Part shown: positions 1 through 9,411 of the stretch, in pieces
Numbering within the stretch: the stretch's first letter is position 1
How the letters are laid out: each line of letters opens with the position of its first letter
From: Caenorhabditis remanei
Taxonomy: Eukaryota; Nematoda; Chromadorea; Rhabditida; Rhabditidae
Direction: 5' to 3'
Assembly: GCF_010183535.1 (NCBI RefSeq)
Contig: NC_071333.1
Coordinates: 13,762,587-13,826,586, forward strand
Length of the DNA stretch: 64,000 bases
Translations under genes and position numbers: made by a program
Notes under the pieces: generated by a model
What the model was told of the DNA's origin: nothing
Databases searched by the model: none
Seen by the model: only the letters and a program-made list of their open reading frames with translations

Positions 1-3000
1 CTCAGGTCAATCCGAGCCAAATCGGAGTCAACATCAGATCAGAGAAAGTTACTCGACACAATAACCATCATAGTGTCGCAGTTAAATGAAAACAGAGGAC
101 AAATCGATGCAGAGATGACAAACTATATCATCGTGGAAAAGTTTGATATGAGGATAAGGGAGAAAATCGAGGACATGCAGTTGGACGCCCAAAATGACTG
201 GACAATTGAAGAACTCCTGGAGAAGATGGATTCAGTGATCACAAGAGAAGAGAAACTGAACATCAAATTGGATCGTTCAGAAAAGTCAGAAAAGTCGTCC
301 AAGGAAACCTCGAAAGTCAGAACCTCGAACAACTACTCCACCAACAATTCAAACAATGGCAAGTCAAAGTCAAGAGAGAATGGGAGAGACACAGACCGGC
401 CGAAAACGTGTGTCTACTGCAAGGCAGACGGTCATTGGGGATTCGAATGCGTCAAAGTCTCAACAGCCAAGGAACGGAAGGACATCTTGAAATCCGAAGA
501 GCGATGTATGCAGTGCACCGTGAAAGGACACAACATGGACAATTGCAGAAGGAAAAGGAAATGCTACCACTGCAAAGAAATTGGCCATCATAGTTCCATT
601 TGCACAAACAAGCCAAAAGACAGTTCAGATGATTCATCGTCAAGAAGGAGAGAGACGGCGGACAAGAACAAACAGAAAACCAAGACTACTGCAGTAGCAC
701 AAATTGAAGAAGATGAGACAACTTCTGAGAGAAAAGAAGAGGAACTAAACAGTCATGTCTCAAAGGTTGAGAAGAAAGCCAAGACGAGAGCTTTTATCCC
801 AACACTTCGAACAAGGGCGTACAATCCACAAAATGGACAGTGGGACGAAGTCTCGATGATGTTGGATTGTGGCGCAGATCAAACGTATGTAACAGCTTCA
901 CTTGCGAAGAAATGGAACCTTCCTATGTACGACAAGGAACAGTTCTGGTTGAGGACCTTCGACAGTGAAGAGGCAGCGCTCAAAACATACGGGAGAACGA
1001 ACATCAAGATTTTGGCAGGAGCCAAGACAATGGAGATGGACGTTCTCATATCCGCGAATCTCGCTGGTAAAGTGAAGAAGGCCCGTCTCACAGAAGAAGA
1101 CTGGATGTATGTCAACGAGAAGCAGTTACAAATCAATGAGGACTGCAAAGAAGACATCAGTTTTCCAGACGTGATCTTAGGCTGTGATTACCTGGGAGAT
1201 ATCGAGACAGGAAGAAGAATAAGACTACCATCAGGATTGGACGTAATCGGTACTCTGATGGGATACACCACCACAGGAAAGATGACTCACCCAGCCCAGG
1301 AGAAGGAGGAAAAAGAAGAAAAGTTCATCATGGTGGCAATCGAAGACTCAGAGAAAACCGGTCAAGACATTGAGGAAAGTCAGAAGAGAGACACAGCAAT
1401 GAAGACTCAAGAAGAATTCACTGGTTCCGCTCAGGAAGAGAAAGCCAGAATCGATAAAGAAGTCTGGGAATTCTTCAAAAGGACAGTCGTGAAGAAGAAT
1501 GGGAGATACTACGCCAGAATCCCGTTCAAGAAAGGACATCCAGTCCTTCCAGACAATTTTTATATTGCTTTGAAAAGGCTACTCAGTGTACATCGAAACT
1601 CATCAAAGGAAGTTTTGAAAATGATTGATGATGTTTTCAAAGACCAACTACAGAAGGGAATCATCGAAGAAGTCGATCCAAAGAAGCACACTCAGTTCCT
1701 GGTACACTACAATCCCCACCAACCCGTGATTACTCCGCAGAAAACAACGACCAAATGCAGAGTTGTAATTGACGGAGGGAGTCACTACAAAGGGAAACCT
1801 TCCTTAAATGATGTAATTCACCAAGGACCAGTCATTCTACCAGATCTCGTGGATATGTTGATCCGTTTTCGTGCTGGAAAATATGCGATGATCTCGGATG
1901 TGGAAAAAGCCTTTCTTCAGGTCTTCCTAAGCGAACAGGACAGAGAAGTGACTCGTGTGTTATGGATCAGAGACCTTGAAAAGCCACTGACAGAAGAAAA
2001 CATTGTCACTTATCACTTCACTCGGGTATTGTTTGGTCTAAATGTTTCGCCGTTCTTACTCGGTGCTACCATTCTATTCCACTTGGAAAGTCATCCAGAA
2101 AAGGAGCTGGCTGAAGAGATGAGAAAGAACCTGTATGTGGATAATTTGGTGTTAACATCCGATGGAGATGCCAACGAACTGGAAAGGATATACAGGACAG
2201 CCAAAGATGCATTCTCTGAGATGCACATGAATCTCAGGGAGTTTCAGTCAAACTCGATGGAATTCAACGAGAGAGTTGATGAGAAGGATAGAGCTCAAGA
2301 AGAACACATGAAAGTCCTCGGCATCATGTGGCATTCAGACACCGACCAAATGACAATGGAAGTGGATCTGGAAGAGAACTTGAAGAATTCAAGAAGAACA
2401 GTCTCCAGCACAATTGCCGGAGTTTACGATCCATTGGGAATGCTAGCACCAATCATGCTCCAAATGAAGCTATTCCAAAGATTGCTCTGGAGCGAAGAGT
2501 ACGAATGGGACACTGAACTGAACTCAGAACACGATCAACAGTGGACAAAATTGATGGAAACACAGAATGGTTTCAAATGCGAGTTTCCACGTCACATCAT
2601 TGAGAAAAATGGTCCAAACACGATCGTCACATTCACGGACGCGAGTCAAGACGCCACAGCTTGCTGCTTGTATGTCGTCAACAAAAATGGTGCCCATCTT
2701 CTATTGGGAAAGTCGAAAGTCAAACCATTGAAAGAGTCATGGACAATTCCAAAGTTAGAGACTCAAGCACTCAAGATGGGAATGGACAAGACAGTTGAGG
2801 TCATCCAGGCTCTTCAAGATGGTCAGATTAAGGTGGAAAGAGTTATGGTTTTCACCGACAGCATGATCGCTCTCAATTGGTTGAAAAGTGCTCCAGGAAG
2901 AAGAGAAGTTGGCGTGTTCGTCACAAACCGATTGCATTCAATCAATCAAGCTACAGAAAAGATCAGAGAGTACGGTATTCCTATCCATTTCGGACATGTG

Positions 3001-5739
3001 GCTTCGGACGAAAACCCAGCTGATCTTGCAACCAGAGGAGTGGACAGTCAGTCACTGACAAAGACAATCTGGTTCAAAGGTCCACAGTTCTTATCGACCG
3101 ACGCAGCACAGTGGCAAACATCCAGGAAGATGTTTGAGAGTCCAGCAGACGAAGTTTCGCTGGGATGTGCAAGTAACACTGAAGAAGGTTCAACAGTATT
3201 CGATTGTACCGTGACAAACAGTTATCTGAAAATGAAGAGGATTGCTGCTTGGACAATGAAGTTCATCAATTTGACATCCAGAAAGCTGAACCAAGAGACC
3301 AAGGACAGGTTGAAGAAGAGCATTCCAGCATTATGTGAAGATGTACAACCTGGCACGCTAACCGCTTCAGAATTGAAGCAAGCAGAGACAGTTCTCCTCA
3401 GAGACCAGCAGAACCTATTCCAAGGAAAACAGTTGAAACAATTGGGAAACTTGGGACTAGTAAAGAATTCATCAGGACTCATTGTTTGCAAAGGACGAAT
3501 GGAAATGTCCGAACTGGAGGACAGTACCAAGTTTCCGATACTGATCATGCCAGACAGCAGTATTGGAAAGCTCATCATTGGAGAAATGCATGGAAAGTAC
3601 CACAACGGAATCAACCACACTATCGACGCAGTCAGAAGACGATTTTGGATGGTCAGGTTGAGACAACAAGTGAAGAAGTTCATTGGAAAGTGTGTGCCGT
3701 GCCAAAGAATGAGGAAAGCACCAATTTTGTATCCGGACTTCGGACGACTTCCAGAATCACGAGTGCGAAGATCGAAACCGTTTGGAAATACTGGTCTCGA
3801 TTACTTTGGACCAATCACTTACAAGAAAGAGGACAGTTCAGATGGAAAGGCATACGGAGCTATTTTCACATGCACGACAACAAGGATGACCCACATTGAA
3901 ATCGTCACAGACTGCTCCACAACTCAATTCATGATGGCACTGCGACGATTCATTGCATCGAGAGGTCGACCAACCAGAATTGTCTCAGATAATGGCTCTC
4001 AGTTTGTGCTCGGACAGAAAATTCTGAAGGAAGCAACTGAGAAATGTGAGCTGACAGAGGAAGTGAAAGAGTTTCTTGGAATTGAGCAAATTTCATGGAC
4101 CTTCATCACTCCGTACGCTCCTTGGAAAGGTGGCATTTATGAGAGAATGGTGCAAACATCGAAGCATGCATTCATGAAAGCCAACAGGAGGAACCGATTG
4201 ACTCTTGAAGAGCTGAAGACGTCCATCAAGGAGGTAGAGGCATCAATAAATGACCGCCCACTGGTTTTTCCTGAAGATGACATTGATGCAGTTCGCCTTA
4301 TTCGACCATCAGATTTCGTCAGTCAAGACATGAAGATTACCGTTCCATGGACAGACAGCGTTGAAGAGAACGATGAAGACGAGTATCTTCCATCACAAGA
4401 ACTTCAAGCAATCCAGACCAAGAAGGAAACAATCAGTGCTCTCAGATCTTCTGTTGAAGCAACGGAAGAAATTTGGAAGGAATGGAGCACAAAGTATCTT
4501 TCGGAGTTAAGAGAACACCACAGAGTTCGAATGGATAAAAAGAAAGGAAACAGCAAACTTCCTCACATTGGACAGATTGTTCTGCTACTAGACGAAAACC
4601 AGCCCCGCAATTACTGGAAGATGGCGAAAGTAGCTGAATTGGTGAAGTCCAAAGACGATGTGATTCGTGAAATCCGTTTGGAAACCAGGAATGGAAAGGT
4701 TCTCAACAGAGCTATCAACATGATCGTGCCACTGGAGTTGGACGAAGAAGAGAAACCAGCCGAGGAAGTATCTGAATCAACGACAAAAGATCCAGAAACA
4801 GCCCAAGAAGTGAAACAGCCAAGGTATAATCTCCGAGATCGAAAGCCGGTGAACTACCACGAAAAGCCGGAAACCAGTTGGAGTCTACCAACGATTTCAA
4901 TTCCTACCAATGCACTCCTAGTGTCAATGGTAACACTAATGTTGATCAGCGGAATATCAGCGACACAGTCAACAGTGGAATGTGTCAATAATGGATTGAG
5001 AATTCATGGAACCGTGGAATCGTTTGAAGCATGTATCAGAGGATTCTGTACTACGAGCAAACGAATGCAATGGACGAGTCAACAACATTCTGATGTTTGG
5101 TTTCCACCAGAACTGAAATTGAAACCACATCATGGTACAGTCAAAGTGAACGATGGAAAATCTTTGACAATTTGGGAAGTAGACTGCCCAGCAGTAAACT
5201 TCTGTGATACCATCGATTGCACGTTTTGCTTCAACAACATTTTGAATCCAGAATGCAGTATGTATTTTGCTATTTTTGGACTCTCAGCAGCTGTATTTCT
5301 ATCACTGATGCTAATTCACATCATTTGCACGGCATCAGTAACATTGGGTGCACCGTTCAGGCTAGGATGGAATATTCTCAGATGCATCTACAATGGATTC
5401 TGGACAGTTGCCCAAAAATGTGGATTCAGAAGAAGATTCCAAAGACCGAAATGGTACGAACCACTCATCATCATCACTATCATTCTGTGGACGGTATCAG
5501 TTGCACAATCTTGTCAAGAAATTGACGTGGTGACACAGTTCAAAACAGTATGCAATGAGGACCAGAAAGATCAGAAATGTGAAACATTCACTGAAGAAGT
5601 GATTCAGTTGAACTCAATCCAGAGAGATTGGAAACACTGGATGTGTGGAATCATGTGGAGGAGCTGGGTGCGGTTGTTTCTACTTGAGCTCAGGATGCCT
5701 TTTCTACAGGATTTATGCCAAACCAAGATCATCGGATAA
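1..5739 (+). CDS. gag (partial)-pol polyprotein, running into the env N-terminal part
   Basis: One frame of 1,912 residues is open at the left edge. Three CCHC zinc knuckles lie at 409-450, 505-546 and 562-603. An aspartic protease core with D-C-G-A (instead of DSG/DTG) is at 865-876. Reverse transcriptase spans about 1500-2500, with YVDN at 2134-2145. RNase H follows, with a T-F-T-D-A-S box ending near 2646 and F-T-D-S near 2855. The integrase has an HHCC zinc site (3589, 3601, 3691, 3700) and catalytic D, D, E codons at 3799, 3988 and 4141, then a domain near 4558-4740 like that following the integrase in other Pao elements. From about 4909 the same frame encodes a hydrophobic signal-like stretch, a Cys-containing ectodomain, a membrane segment (about 5272-5330) and a second hydrophobic segment (about 5464-5514), which resembles the first half of a phlebovirus-type envelope. 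How env would be released from pol (splicing or proteolysis) is not evident. Confidence 0.92.
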   Translation, partial: LRSIRAKSESTSDQRKLLDTITIIVSQLNENRGQIDAEMTNYIIVEKFDMRIREKIEDMQLDAQNDWTIEELLEKMDSVITREEKLNIKLDRSEKSEKSSKETSKVRTSNNYSTNNSNNGKSKSRENGRDTDRPKTCVYCKADGHWGFECVKVSTAKERKDILKSEERCMQCTVKGHNMDNCRRKRKCYHCKEIGHHSSICTNKPKDSSDDSSSRRRETADKNKQKTKTTAVAQIEEDETTSERKEEELNSHVSKVEKKAKTRAFIPTLRTRAYNPQNGQWDEVSMMLDCGADQTYVTASLAKKWNLPMYDKEQFWLRTFDSEEAALKTYGRTNIKILAGAKTMEMDVLISANLAGKVKKARLTEEDWMYVNEKQLQINEDCKEDISFPDVILGCDYLGDIETGRRIRLPSGLDVIGTLMGYTTTGKMTHPAQEKEEKEEKFIMVAIEDSEKTGQDIEESQKRDTAMKTQEEFTGSAQEEKARIDKEVWEFFKRTVVKKNGRYYARIPFKKGHPVLPDNFYIALKRLLSVHRNSSKEVLKMIDDVFKDQLQKGIIEEVDPKKHTQFLVHYNPHQPVITPQKTTTKCRVVIDGGSHYKGKPSLNDVIHQGPVILPDLVDMLIRFRAGKYAMISDVEKAFLQVFLSEQDREVTRVLWIRDLEKPLTEENIVTYHFTRVLFGLNVSPFLLGATILFHLESHPEKELAEEMRKNLYVDNLVLTSDGDANELERIYRTAKDAFSEMHMNLREFQSNSMEFNERVDEKDRAQEEHMKVLGIMWHSDTDQMTMEVDLEENLKNSRRTVSSTIAGVYDPLGMLAPIMLQMKLFQRLLWSEEYEWDTELNSEHDQQWTKLMETQNGFKCEFPRHIIEKNGPNTIVTFTDASQDATACCLYVVNKNGAHLLLGKSKVKPLKESWTIPKLETQALKMGMDKTVEVIQALQDGQIKVERVMVFTDSMIALNWLKSAPGRREVGVFVTNRLHSINQATEKIREYGIPIHFGHVASDENPADLATRGVDSQSLTKTIWFKGPQFLSTDAAQWQTSRKMFESPADEVSLGCASNTEEGSTVFDCTVTNSYLKMKRIAAWTMKFINLTSRKLNQETKDRLKKSIPALCEDVQPGTLTASELKQAETVLLRDQQNLFQGKQLKQLGNLGLVKNSSGLIVCKGRMEMSELEDSTKFPILIMPDSSIGKLIIGEMHGKYHNGINHTIDAVRRRFWMVRLRQQVKKFIGKCVPCQRMRKAPILYPDFGRLPESRVRRSKPFGNTGLDYFGPITYKKEDSSDGKAYGAIFTCTTTRMTHIEIVTDCSTTQFMMALRRFIASRGRPTRIVSDNGSQFVLGQKILKEATEKCELTEEVKEFLGIEQISWTFITPYAPWKGGIYERMVQTSKHAFMKANRRNRLTLEELKTSIKEVEASINDRPLVFPEDDIDAVRLIRPSDFVSQDMKITVPWTDSVEENDEDEYLPSQELQAIQTKKETISALRSSVEATEEIWKEWSTKYLSELREHHRVRMDKKKGNSKLPHIGQIVLLLDENQPRNYWKMAKVAELVKSKDDVIREIRLETRNGKVLNRAINMIVPLELDEEEKPAEEVSESTTKDPETAQEVKQPRYNLRDRKPVNYHEKPETSWSLPTISIPTNALLVSMVTLMLISGISATQSTVECVNNGLRIHGTVESFEACIRGFCTTSKRMQWTSQQHSDVWFPPELKLKPHHGTVKVNDGKSLTIWEVDCPAVNFCDTIDCTFCFNNILNPECSMYFAIFGLSAAVFLSLMLIHIICTASVTLGAPFRLGWNILRCIYNGFWTVAQKCGFRRRFQRPKWYEPLIIITIILWTVSVAQSCQEIDVVTQFKTVCNEDQKDQKCETFTEEVIQLNSIQRDWKHWMCGIMWRSWVRLFLLELRMPFLQDLCQTKIIG

Positions 5740-6857
5740 AATGGAAATTTTCCGATGCATGGATTCCGATGCCAGTGGCCAGGATCCAAGTCGTCTCAAC
5801 CTCACTGAATTCATACAAAAACTTCGCGAAAACCGAAGAGATCAAGGTCCAAGCTGGAAAAGTGGTATCACTGAAGGATATCACTATAACCGTGAACAGT
5901 ATGCAAATACCATCATCGCCAGTGCTAAACAGTTGGTTCTTGAAGAACGGAAACCAGACAGCCACGTGGATCGAAAACCAGATGCCCAGTTTTCAGTGTC
6001 AAAGATCAACAGGAAATTGTACCCTACATGAGAAGTGTACATGTTCTCCAGCAGAAACAGTCATGAATTGCTACTGTGAAGATGATGAAGTCAATACATT
6101 ATTCCAAACAGTGGATCGAAGATTACCAGTACAAAAAGGAATCTGGAGATTCGAAACCGATGACGAAAAGATCATGGCACGGACAGAAAACTCTATCTCG
6201 ACGACAATTACTTTGAAGATAAATAAGCTATGGCAAACCAAAGTAATAAGATCAGCAGACACCTGTCACGCAACAACATCCCATGCAGTTGGGTGCTACA
6301 GCTGTGAAAGTGGGACACAAGTGGATATCAGGTGCAGTTCCAAGCATGCGGCAACGATGGCAAACGTGGATTGTGGAGAAGAAGTATTCACAATCCCATG
6401 CACACCGGAAGGAACAAATACGAACATCACTTTCTTCTCAGACAAGGCGAAATTCAAGAGAATATGTGTTCTTGACTGTGGAAGCAAGAAGACCGAAGAG
6501 TTCGAAATCACAGGAGTGCTGAAGTTTTCGGGATCGATTTGGACAGCAATCTACCGAATTTTGAATGGAGACTCGACAGTGTACTCAGAAGTAAACTTCC
6601 CAGACATCAGTCACCTGATTGACAGTTATCTGGACTACGTCAAAACAGTCGGAATAGCACTCATCATCGTTGGAGTAGGATTTTTGGCGACATACGCTAT
6701 CATCATGTCGGCCGGAAGCAAAATTCTATCCTCAGTATGCAAGATGATCAAGATGTGCATAATGATGCCGATTAGACTATTGATGAGAGTAATTTATTTT
6801 TTTGGGCAGCGATGTCGTGCAAAAGCAAGAAAGAAGTCAGACCTTCATCTAGCTTAA
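5715..6857 (+). CDS. Envelope second subunit, phlebovirus Gc (G2)-like class II fusion glycoprotein
   Basis: A 380-residue Cys-rich ORF lies in a different frame from the pol/env N-terminal frame and overlaps it by 25 bases. It has many paired cysteines and one strong membrane segment near the C terminus (about 6646-6707) followed by a basic tail. This matches the second glycoprotein of phleboviruses as captured by nematode BEL elements. The preceding frame ends with a signal-like hydrophobic segment, as expected before the second subunit. The same frame upstream of 5715 holds a stop at 5685-5687, so the two halves are separated by a frame change plus a stop: either a mutation or an unrecognised intron. 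No repaired reading is given. Function would be membrane fusion; whether this copy makes protein is unknown. Confidence 0.75.
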   Translation: MPNQDHRIKWKFSDAWIPMPVARIQVVSTSLNSYKNFAKTEEIKVQAGKVVSLKDITITVNSMQIPSSPVLNSWFLKNGNQTATWIENQMPSFQCQRSTGNCTLHEKCTCSPAETVMNCYCEDDEVNTLFQTVDRRLPVQKGIWRFETDDEKIMARTENSISTTITLKINKLWQTKVIRSADTCHATTSHAVGCYSCESGTQVDIRCSSKHAATMANVDCGEEVFTIPCTPEGTNTNITFFSDKAKFKRICVLDCGSKKTEEFEITGVLKFSGSIWTAIYRILNGDSTVYSEVNFPDISHLIDSYLDYVKTVGIALIIVGVGFLATYAIIMSAGSKILSSVCKMIKMCIMMPIRLLMRVIYFFGQRCRAKARKKSDLHLA

Positions 6858-8260
6858 ATAGCACAGAAACCAGCCCAATTCAAGAAGTCAGCAAACAACC
6901 AGATCAATCAGAGATGATCATACAACCCATCATCCCATCATCCAACTTCAATACATCCAGAGTCAAATTACCAGATCAAAGCCAATGCACAGTCTTCTTG
7001 CTATCAACCGTATTCGTGATTCTAATCTCTCGCATGTGTTTGAATTGTGATTTGCTTTGCATGACGACAAACAGTCCTATCTGGAATCCAGATAAACAAT
7101 TAGCTGAACAGTTTTCAGAGATGAGTCAATTCGATGACGGACAGCAACCATTCGAGAGAGTCGTCAACAAATTGGTCTTGAAAGCGAGAGAATTCAAGGA
7201 AAAGTTCAGAATCCAGCAAAATGCGGTCGAAGAAGCCATTTTCCAAAAAAGCAGGATTGTCGATCAGCTCAGGAACAAGAAGGAAACCAAGGATAAACTT
7301 CAGTTGTTCCAGAGTCTCGAAGATACGAGAACCAAAATGGACAGTGCACTCATGAGAGCACAGGCTGCGATCAGAGAGTTGAGACGACAACAAAGAACTG
7401 CACAATTGCTCGTTGAAACTGGAGTAGGCGAGCAAGAACTGGTCGATAACAAAATGGCAGATTTCGGAATTAACGTGGCAGAAGAAAGAAAGTCACTCGA
7501 ATATCTGGAACAGGACGTGGAACGAGAGAGAGTCGAGTTTTCGAACTTGCTTAAAGTGGGATGGAAAGCTGTTCAGCAGGTTTCAGACACAATGGAACTG
7601 AAAATCGAAGAGATTCAAGAAACGTCTGAAGCTGTGGAGAAAAAGATTGATGTGGTTCAAAACGACATCAAAAAAGGATTCAAAAACGAACAGTTTTTCG
7701 AAAGAATGGCAAGACTGCTCGAATACAGGCTAAGCAGAGTAGAAGAGATTCAGACAGCGGGAGCCTCTGCGAGCACAGACAATCAAGTCAGAATCGTCTT
7801 CAAAGAAACTGGAACGTCACCATGCCAATTGGACAGATCACCGTCACCAGTCAGAAGAAGATCTCCGTCACCAGTCAGAAGAAGATCTCCGTCACCAGTC
7901 AGAAGAAGATCTCCGTCACCAGTCAGAGTCAGAAGTCCGTCACCTCAGCCTACACACAGTCGACGCCAGCACTCTCCACATGAAGAAAGAAACCGCCATC
8001 TAGGATCTCAACAAGGAACCGGAAGTAGCTTCCCAGTGAGATGCGTTTTCTGCCTGGAGGAGCACCTCAGCGACACATGCCGAAGATACTCGACCACGGC
8101 AGCCAGACGGGAGAGATTGGACCAACGGTCAAGGTGCTACAGATGCCTACGTCCACATCCCAATGCACCAAACCACAGATGCCCACCAGTCAAGCAGTGC
8201 TACTACTGCAACAGCAGCGGCAGACACCACAGGAGTGTCTGCAGACAACGACCACAATAA
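6812..8260 (+). CDS. Extra ORF after env: coiled coil, RS-type repeats and gag-like zinc knuckles
   Basis: This 482-residue ORF overlaps the env end by 46 bases in another frame. It begins with a Ser/Thr-rich region and one hydrophobic stretch (about residues 60-80). A long charged coiled-coil region follows (about residues 100-330), then four RSPSPVRR-type repeats and three C-terminal zinc knuckles. The knuckles have the same spacing and shared residues (C-V-x-C first, an S-T-x-x-x-R-E/K-R linker, K-x-C-Y-x-C last) as the three in gag at 409-603. This suggests a duplicated or captured gag nucleocapsid segment. A polypyrimidine tract ending in cag at 6795-6809, just before the ATG, could be a splice acceptor for a subgenomic mRNA. 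It could instead be a cellular-derived accessory gene; the knuckle match favours gag origin. Confidence 0.75.
   Translation: MSCKSKKEVRPSSSLNSTETSPIQEVSKQPDQSEMIIQPIIPSSNFNTSRVKLPDQSQCTVFLLSTVFVILISRMCLNCDLLCMTTNSPIWNPDKQLAEQFSEMSQFDDGQQPFERVVNKLVLKAREFKEKFRIQQNAVEEAIFQKSRIVDQLRNKKETKDKLQLFQSLEDTRTKMDSALMRAQAAIRELRRQQRTAQLLVETGVGEQELVDNKMADFGINVAEERKSLEYLEQDVERERVEFSNLLKVGWKAVQQVSDTMELKIEEIQETSEAVEKKIDVVQNDIKKGFKNEQFFERMARLLEYRLSRVEEIQTAGASASTDNQVRIVFKETGTSPCQLDRSPSPVRRRSPSPVRRRSPSPVRRRSPSPVRVRSPSPQPTHSRRQHSPHEERNRHLGSQQGTGSSFPVRCVFCLEEHLSDTCRRYSTTAARRERLDQRSRCYRCLRPHPNAPNHRCPPVKQCYYCNSSGRHHRSVCRQRPQ
7835..7930 (+). repeat. Four 24-base tandem repeats encoding RSPSPVRR
   Basis: Four back-to-back copies of a 24-base unit begin at 7835, 7859, 7883 and 7907. 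The middle two are identical; the first and last differ by one or a few bases. They lie inside the extra ORF after env and encode SR-protein-like dipeptides. A fifth degenerate part-copy follows. Confidence 0.9.
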
Positions 8261-8337
8261 TCAATCAGTCAGTTTCAGTTAACTTCAGTTGATTGTTTTA
8301 GTTGGTCCCCCCCCCCATTCTTCCCAAACCCCGGGAG

Positions 8338-8647
8338 TGTGATGAATCACTATTCGTCTCACAGGTTTCAATTTATTTAATCAAAACATATCTGGTATCT
8401 TTGTTAGATTTAATTGAATTCCTTCCTCCCCTCGCCCCCGCCACCGCATCCGGTACAGCACAGTATATAAAGGAGGCTCTTTTAGCCTCCTTACAGTTTT
8501 CCTATGTTATGTAGGAATTTTATTTCTTATTTTTGATTTTAATCTTTTTATTATTATTGTTATCTTTTAATGATATTTTTCTTATTCCTTAAATAAAATG
8601 GTTTAATTACCCAAGTTTGAGGTTTACTGAGGTTTCCTGAGAATACA
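8338..8647 (+). repeat. 3' LTR of the BEL/Pao element (boundaries approximate)
   Basis: The LTR is placed after the last ORF. It begins at a TGTG following cgggag and ends at a possible ...ACA near 8647. It holds a TATA box (8464-8471), a GC-rich hairpin and a polyadenylation signal (AATAAA, 8592-8597), the expected U3-R-U5 order. With no 5' copy in the window, both ends are inferred from these signals and could shift by tens of bases. Confidence 0.6.
8464..8492 (+). promoter_or_regulatory. LTR TATA box followed directly by a 9-bp stem hairpin
   Basis: TATATAAA at 8464-8471 runs straight into a perfect inverted repeat (8470-8478 against 8484-8492) with a five-base loop. The stem would sit near the transcription start or R region. 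Confidence 0.6.
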
Positions 8648-8944
8648 AGTCGAGCACGTCCCCACTGAGAACATCGTTCATCATACGTATTCATCTATTT
8701 CTATCTTCCTCAGCTCACTATAGCCAGGTTGTCAAAAATGTCTATTTATAGTCTTTCTCGTGTTTCCGCAAAGATTTCGAGAACTCCCTCTCATTAATTT
8801 TAATCATTTTAATCCTGTTCTCTTCATTTTTCTGTTGTTTTGGGTCATTTTCGCGTGGTTCTATCTTCTGGAAATCAATTCCTCGATTCTTCCCCTCTGC
8901 AATCAATAATATTTTTAGGCGATGGATCCTCTTGCCACAACACA

Positions 8945-9328
8945 ATGCCGAGCAGAGAGACCTCAAAGTCATTCGGCTATACTCCAGCAGCAGTTGAGAT
9001 CGTCGCACTCTGCAACAACGCCGTGAGTTATTTTTCAGAAATCGGAACAAAAAATTATTGACCTAGTTGTTAAACCAAATCATCTTTATCCAAATATTTT
9101 CTTTTTCAGAACCCCAGTTCACCAACGGATCCAGAAGAAATCGAAGAATTAGAATATCGAAGAGAGATGGACCAATTTCTCGAAAAAGAGCTGATCCGTC
9201 TCCGCGTTGCGATGAATAAGATTCGGCGAGCCGAAATGATCGAATGTGGGTTTCCAGCTCCACAACTCACTGGTGAATCGGATGAGGACTACCTCAATAT
9301 CGACTTCAACAACAATAATGGGAATTAA
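8945..9328 (+). CDS. Small charged helical protein, unrecognised (98 aa, two exons)
   Basis: Exon 1 is 8945-9022 (donor gtgag) and exon 2 is 9110-9328 (acceptor ctttttcag). Phases agree and the joined frame is open. The protein has a short N-terminal segment rich in Ser and Ala, an acidic linker (PTDPEEIEELE), a Leu/Arg-rich amphipathic helix of about 35 residues, and an acidic Asn-rich tail. I do not recognise a family. The exon 1 frame stays open upstream to a possible acceptor (tttttag, ending 8918), so an earlier exon may exist; that is where the retroelement's LTR lies. An AATAAA follows at 9406. The last codons and stop sit inside a long inverted repeat. Confidence 0.7.
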
Positions 9329-9364
9329 ATCCCATCGTTGTTGTTGAAATTGATTTTGAGGTAG
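9289..9364 (+). repeat. 35-base-arm hairpin spanning the stop codon of the small gene
   Basis: Arms 9289-9323 and 9330-9364 are reverse complements at 30 of 35 positions; two of the five differences would be G-U pairs in RNA. The loop is six bases and contains most of the stop codon. The left arm starts CTACCTCA and the right arm ends TGAGGTAG, the let-7 family seed. Confidence 0.9.
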
Positions 9365-9405
9365 TTAAATTGCTAATTACTATATTTATTTAGCTTCCTT
9401 ATTAT

Positions 9406-9411
9406 AATAAA
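9406..9411 (+). terminator. Polyadenylation signal of the small gene
   Basis: AATAAA lies 78 bases after the stop codon, followed by T-rich sequence. Confidence 0.6.

Larger units (their letters stand above)
1..8647 (+). mobile_element. BEL/Pao LTR retrotransposon with envelope, 5' end outside window
   Basis: The element reads gag (3' part), pol, env, an extra gag-like ORF and a 3' LTR, all on the plus strand. The first frame is open back to base 1, so the 5' LTR and most of gag lie to the left. The order protease-RT-RNase H-integrase, a YVDN polymerase box and a C-terminal domain after the integrase are typical of BEL/Pao. Nematode BEL elements with a phlebovirus-like glycoprotein are known (Cer7 and Tas types), which fits the env region. 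Coding capacity looks largely intact except for a frame break inside env. The right boundary is uncertain because no second LTR or target-site duplication is visible. Confidence 0.9.
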
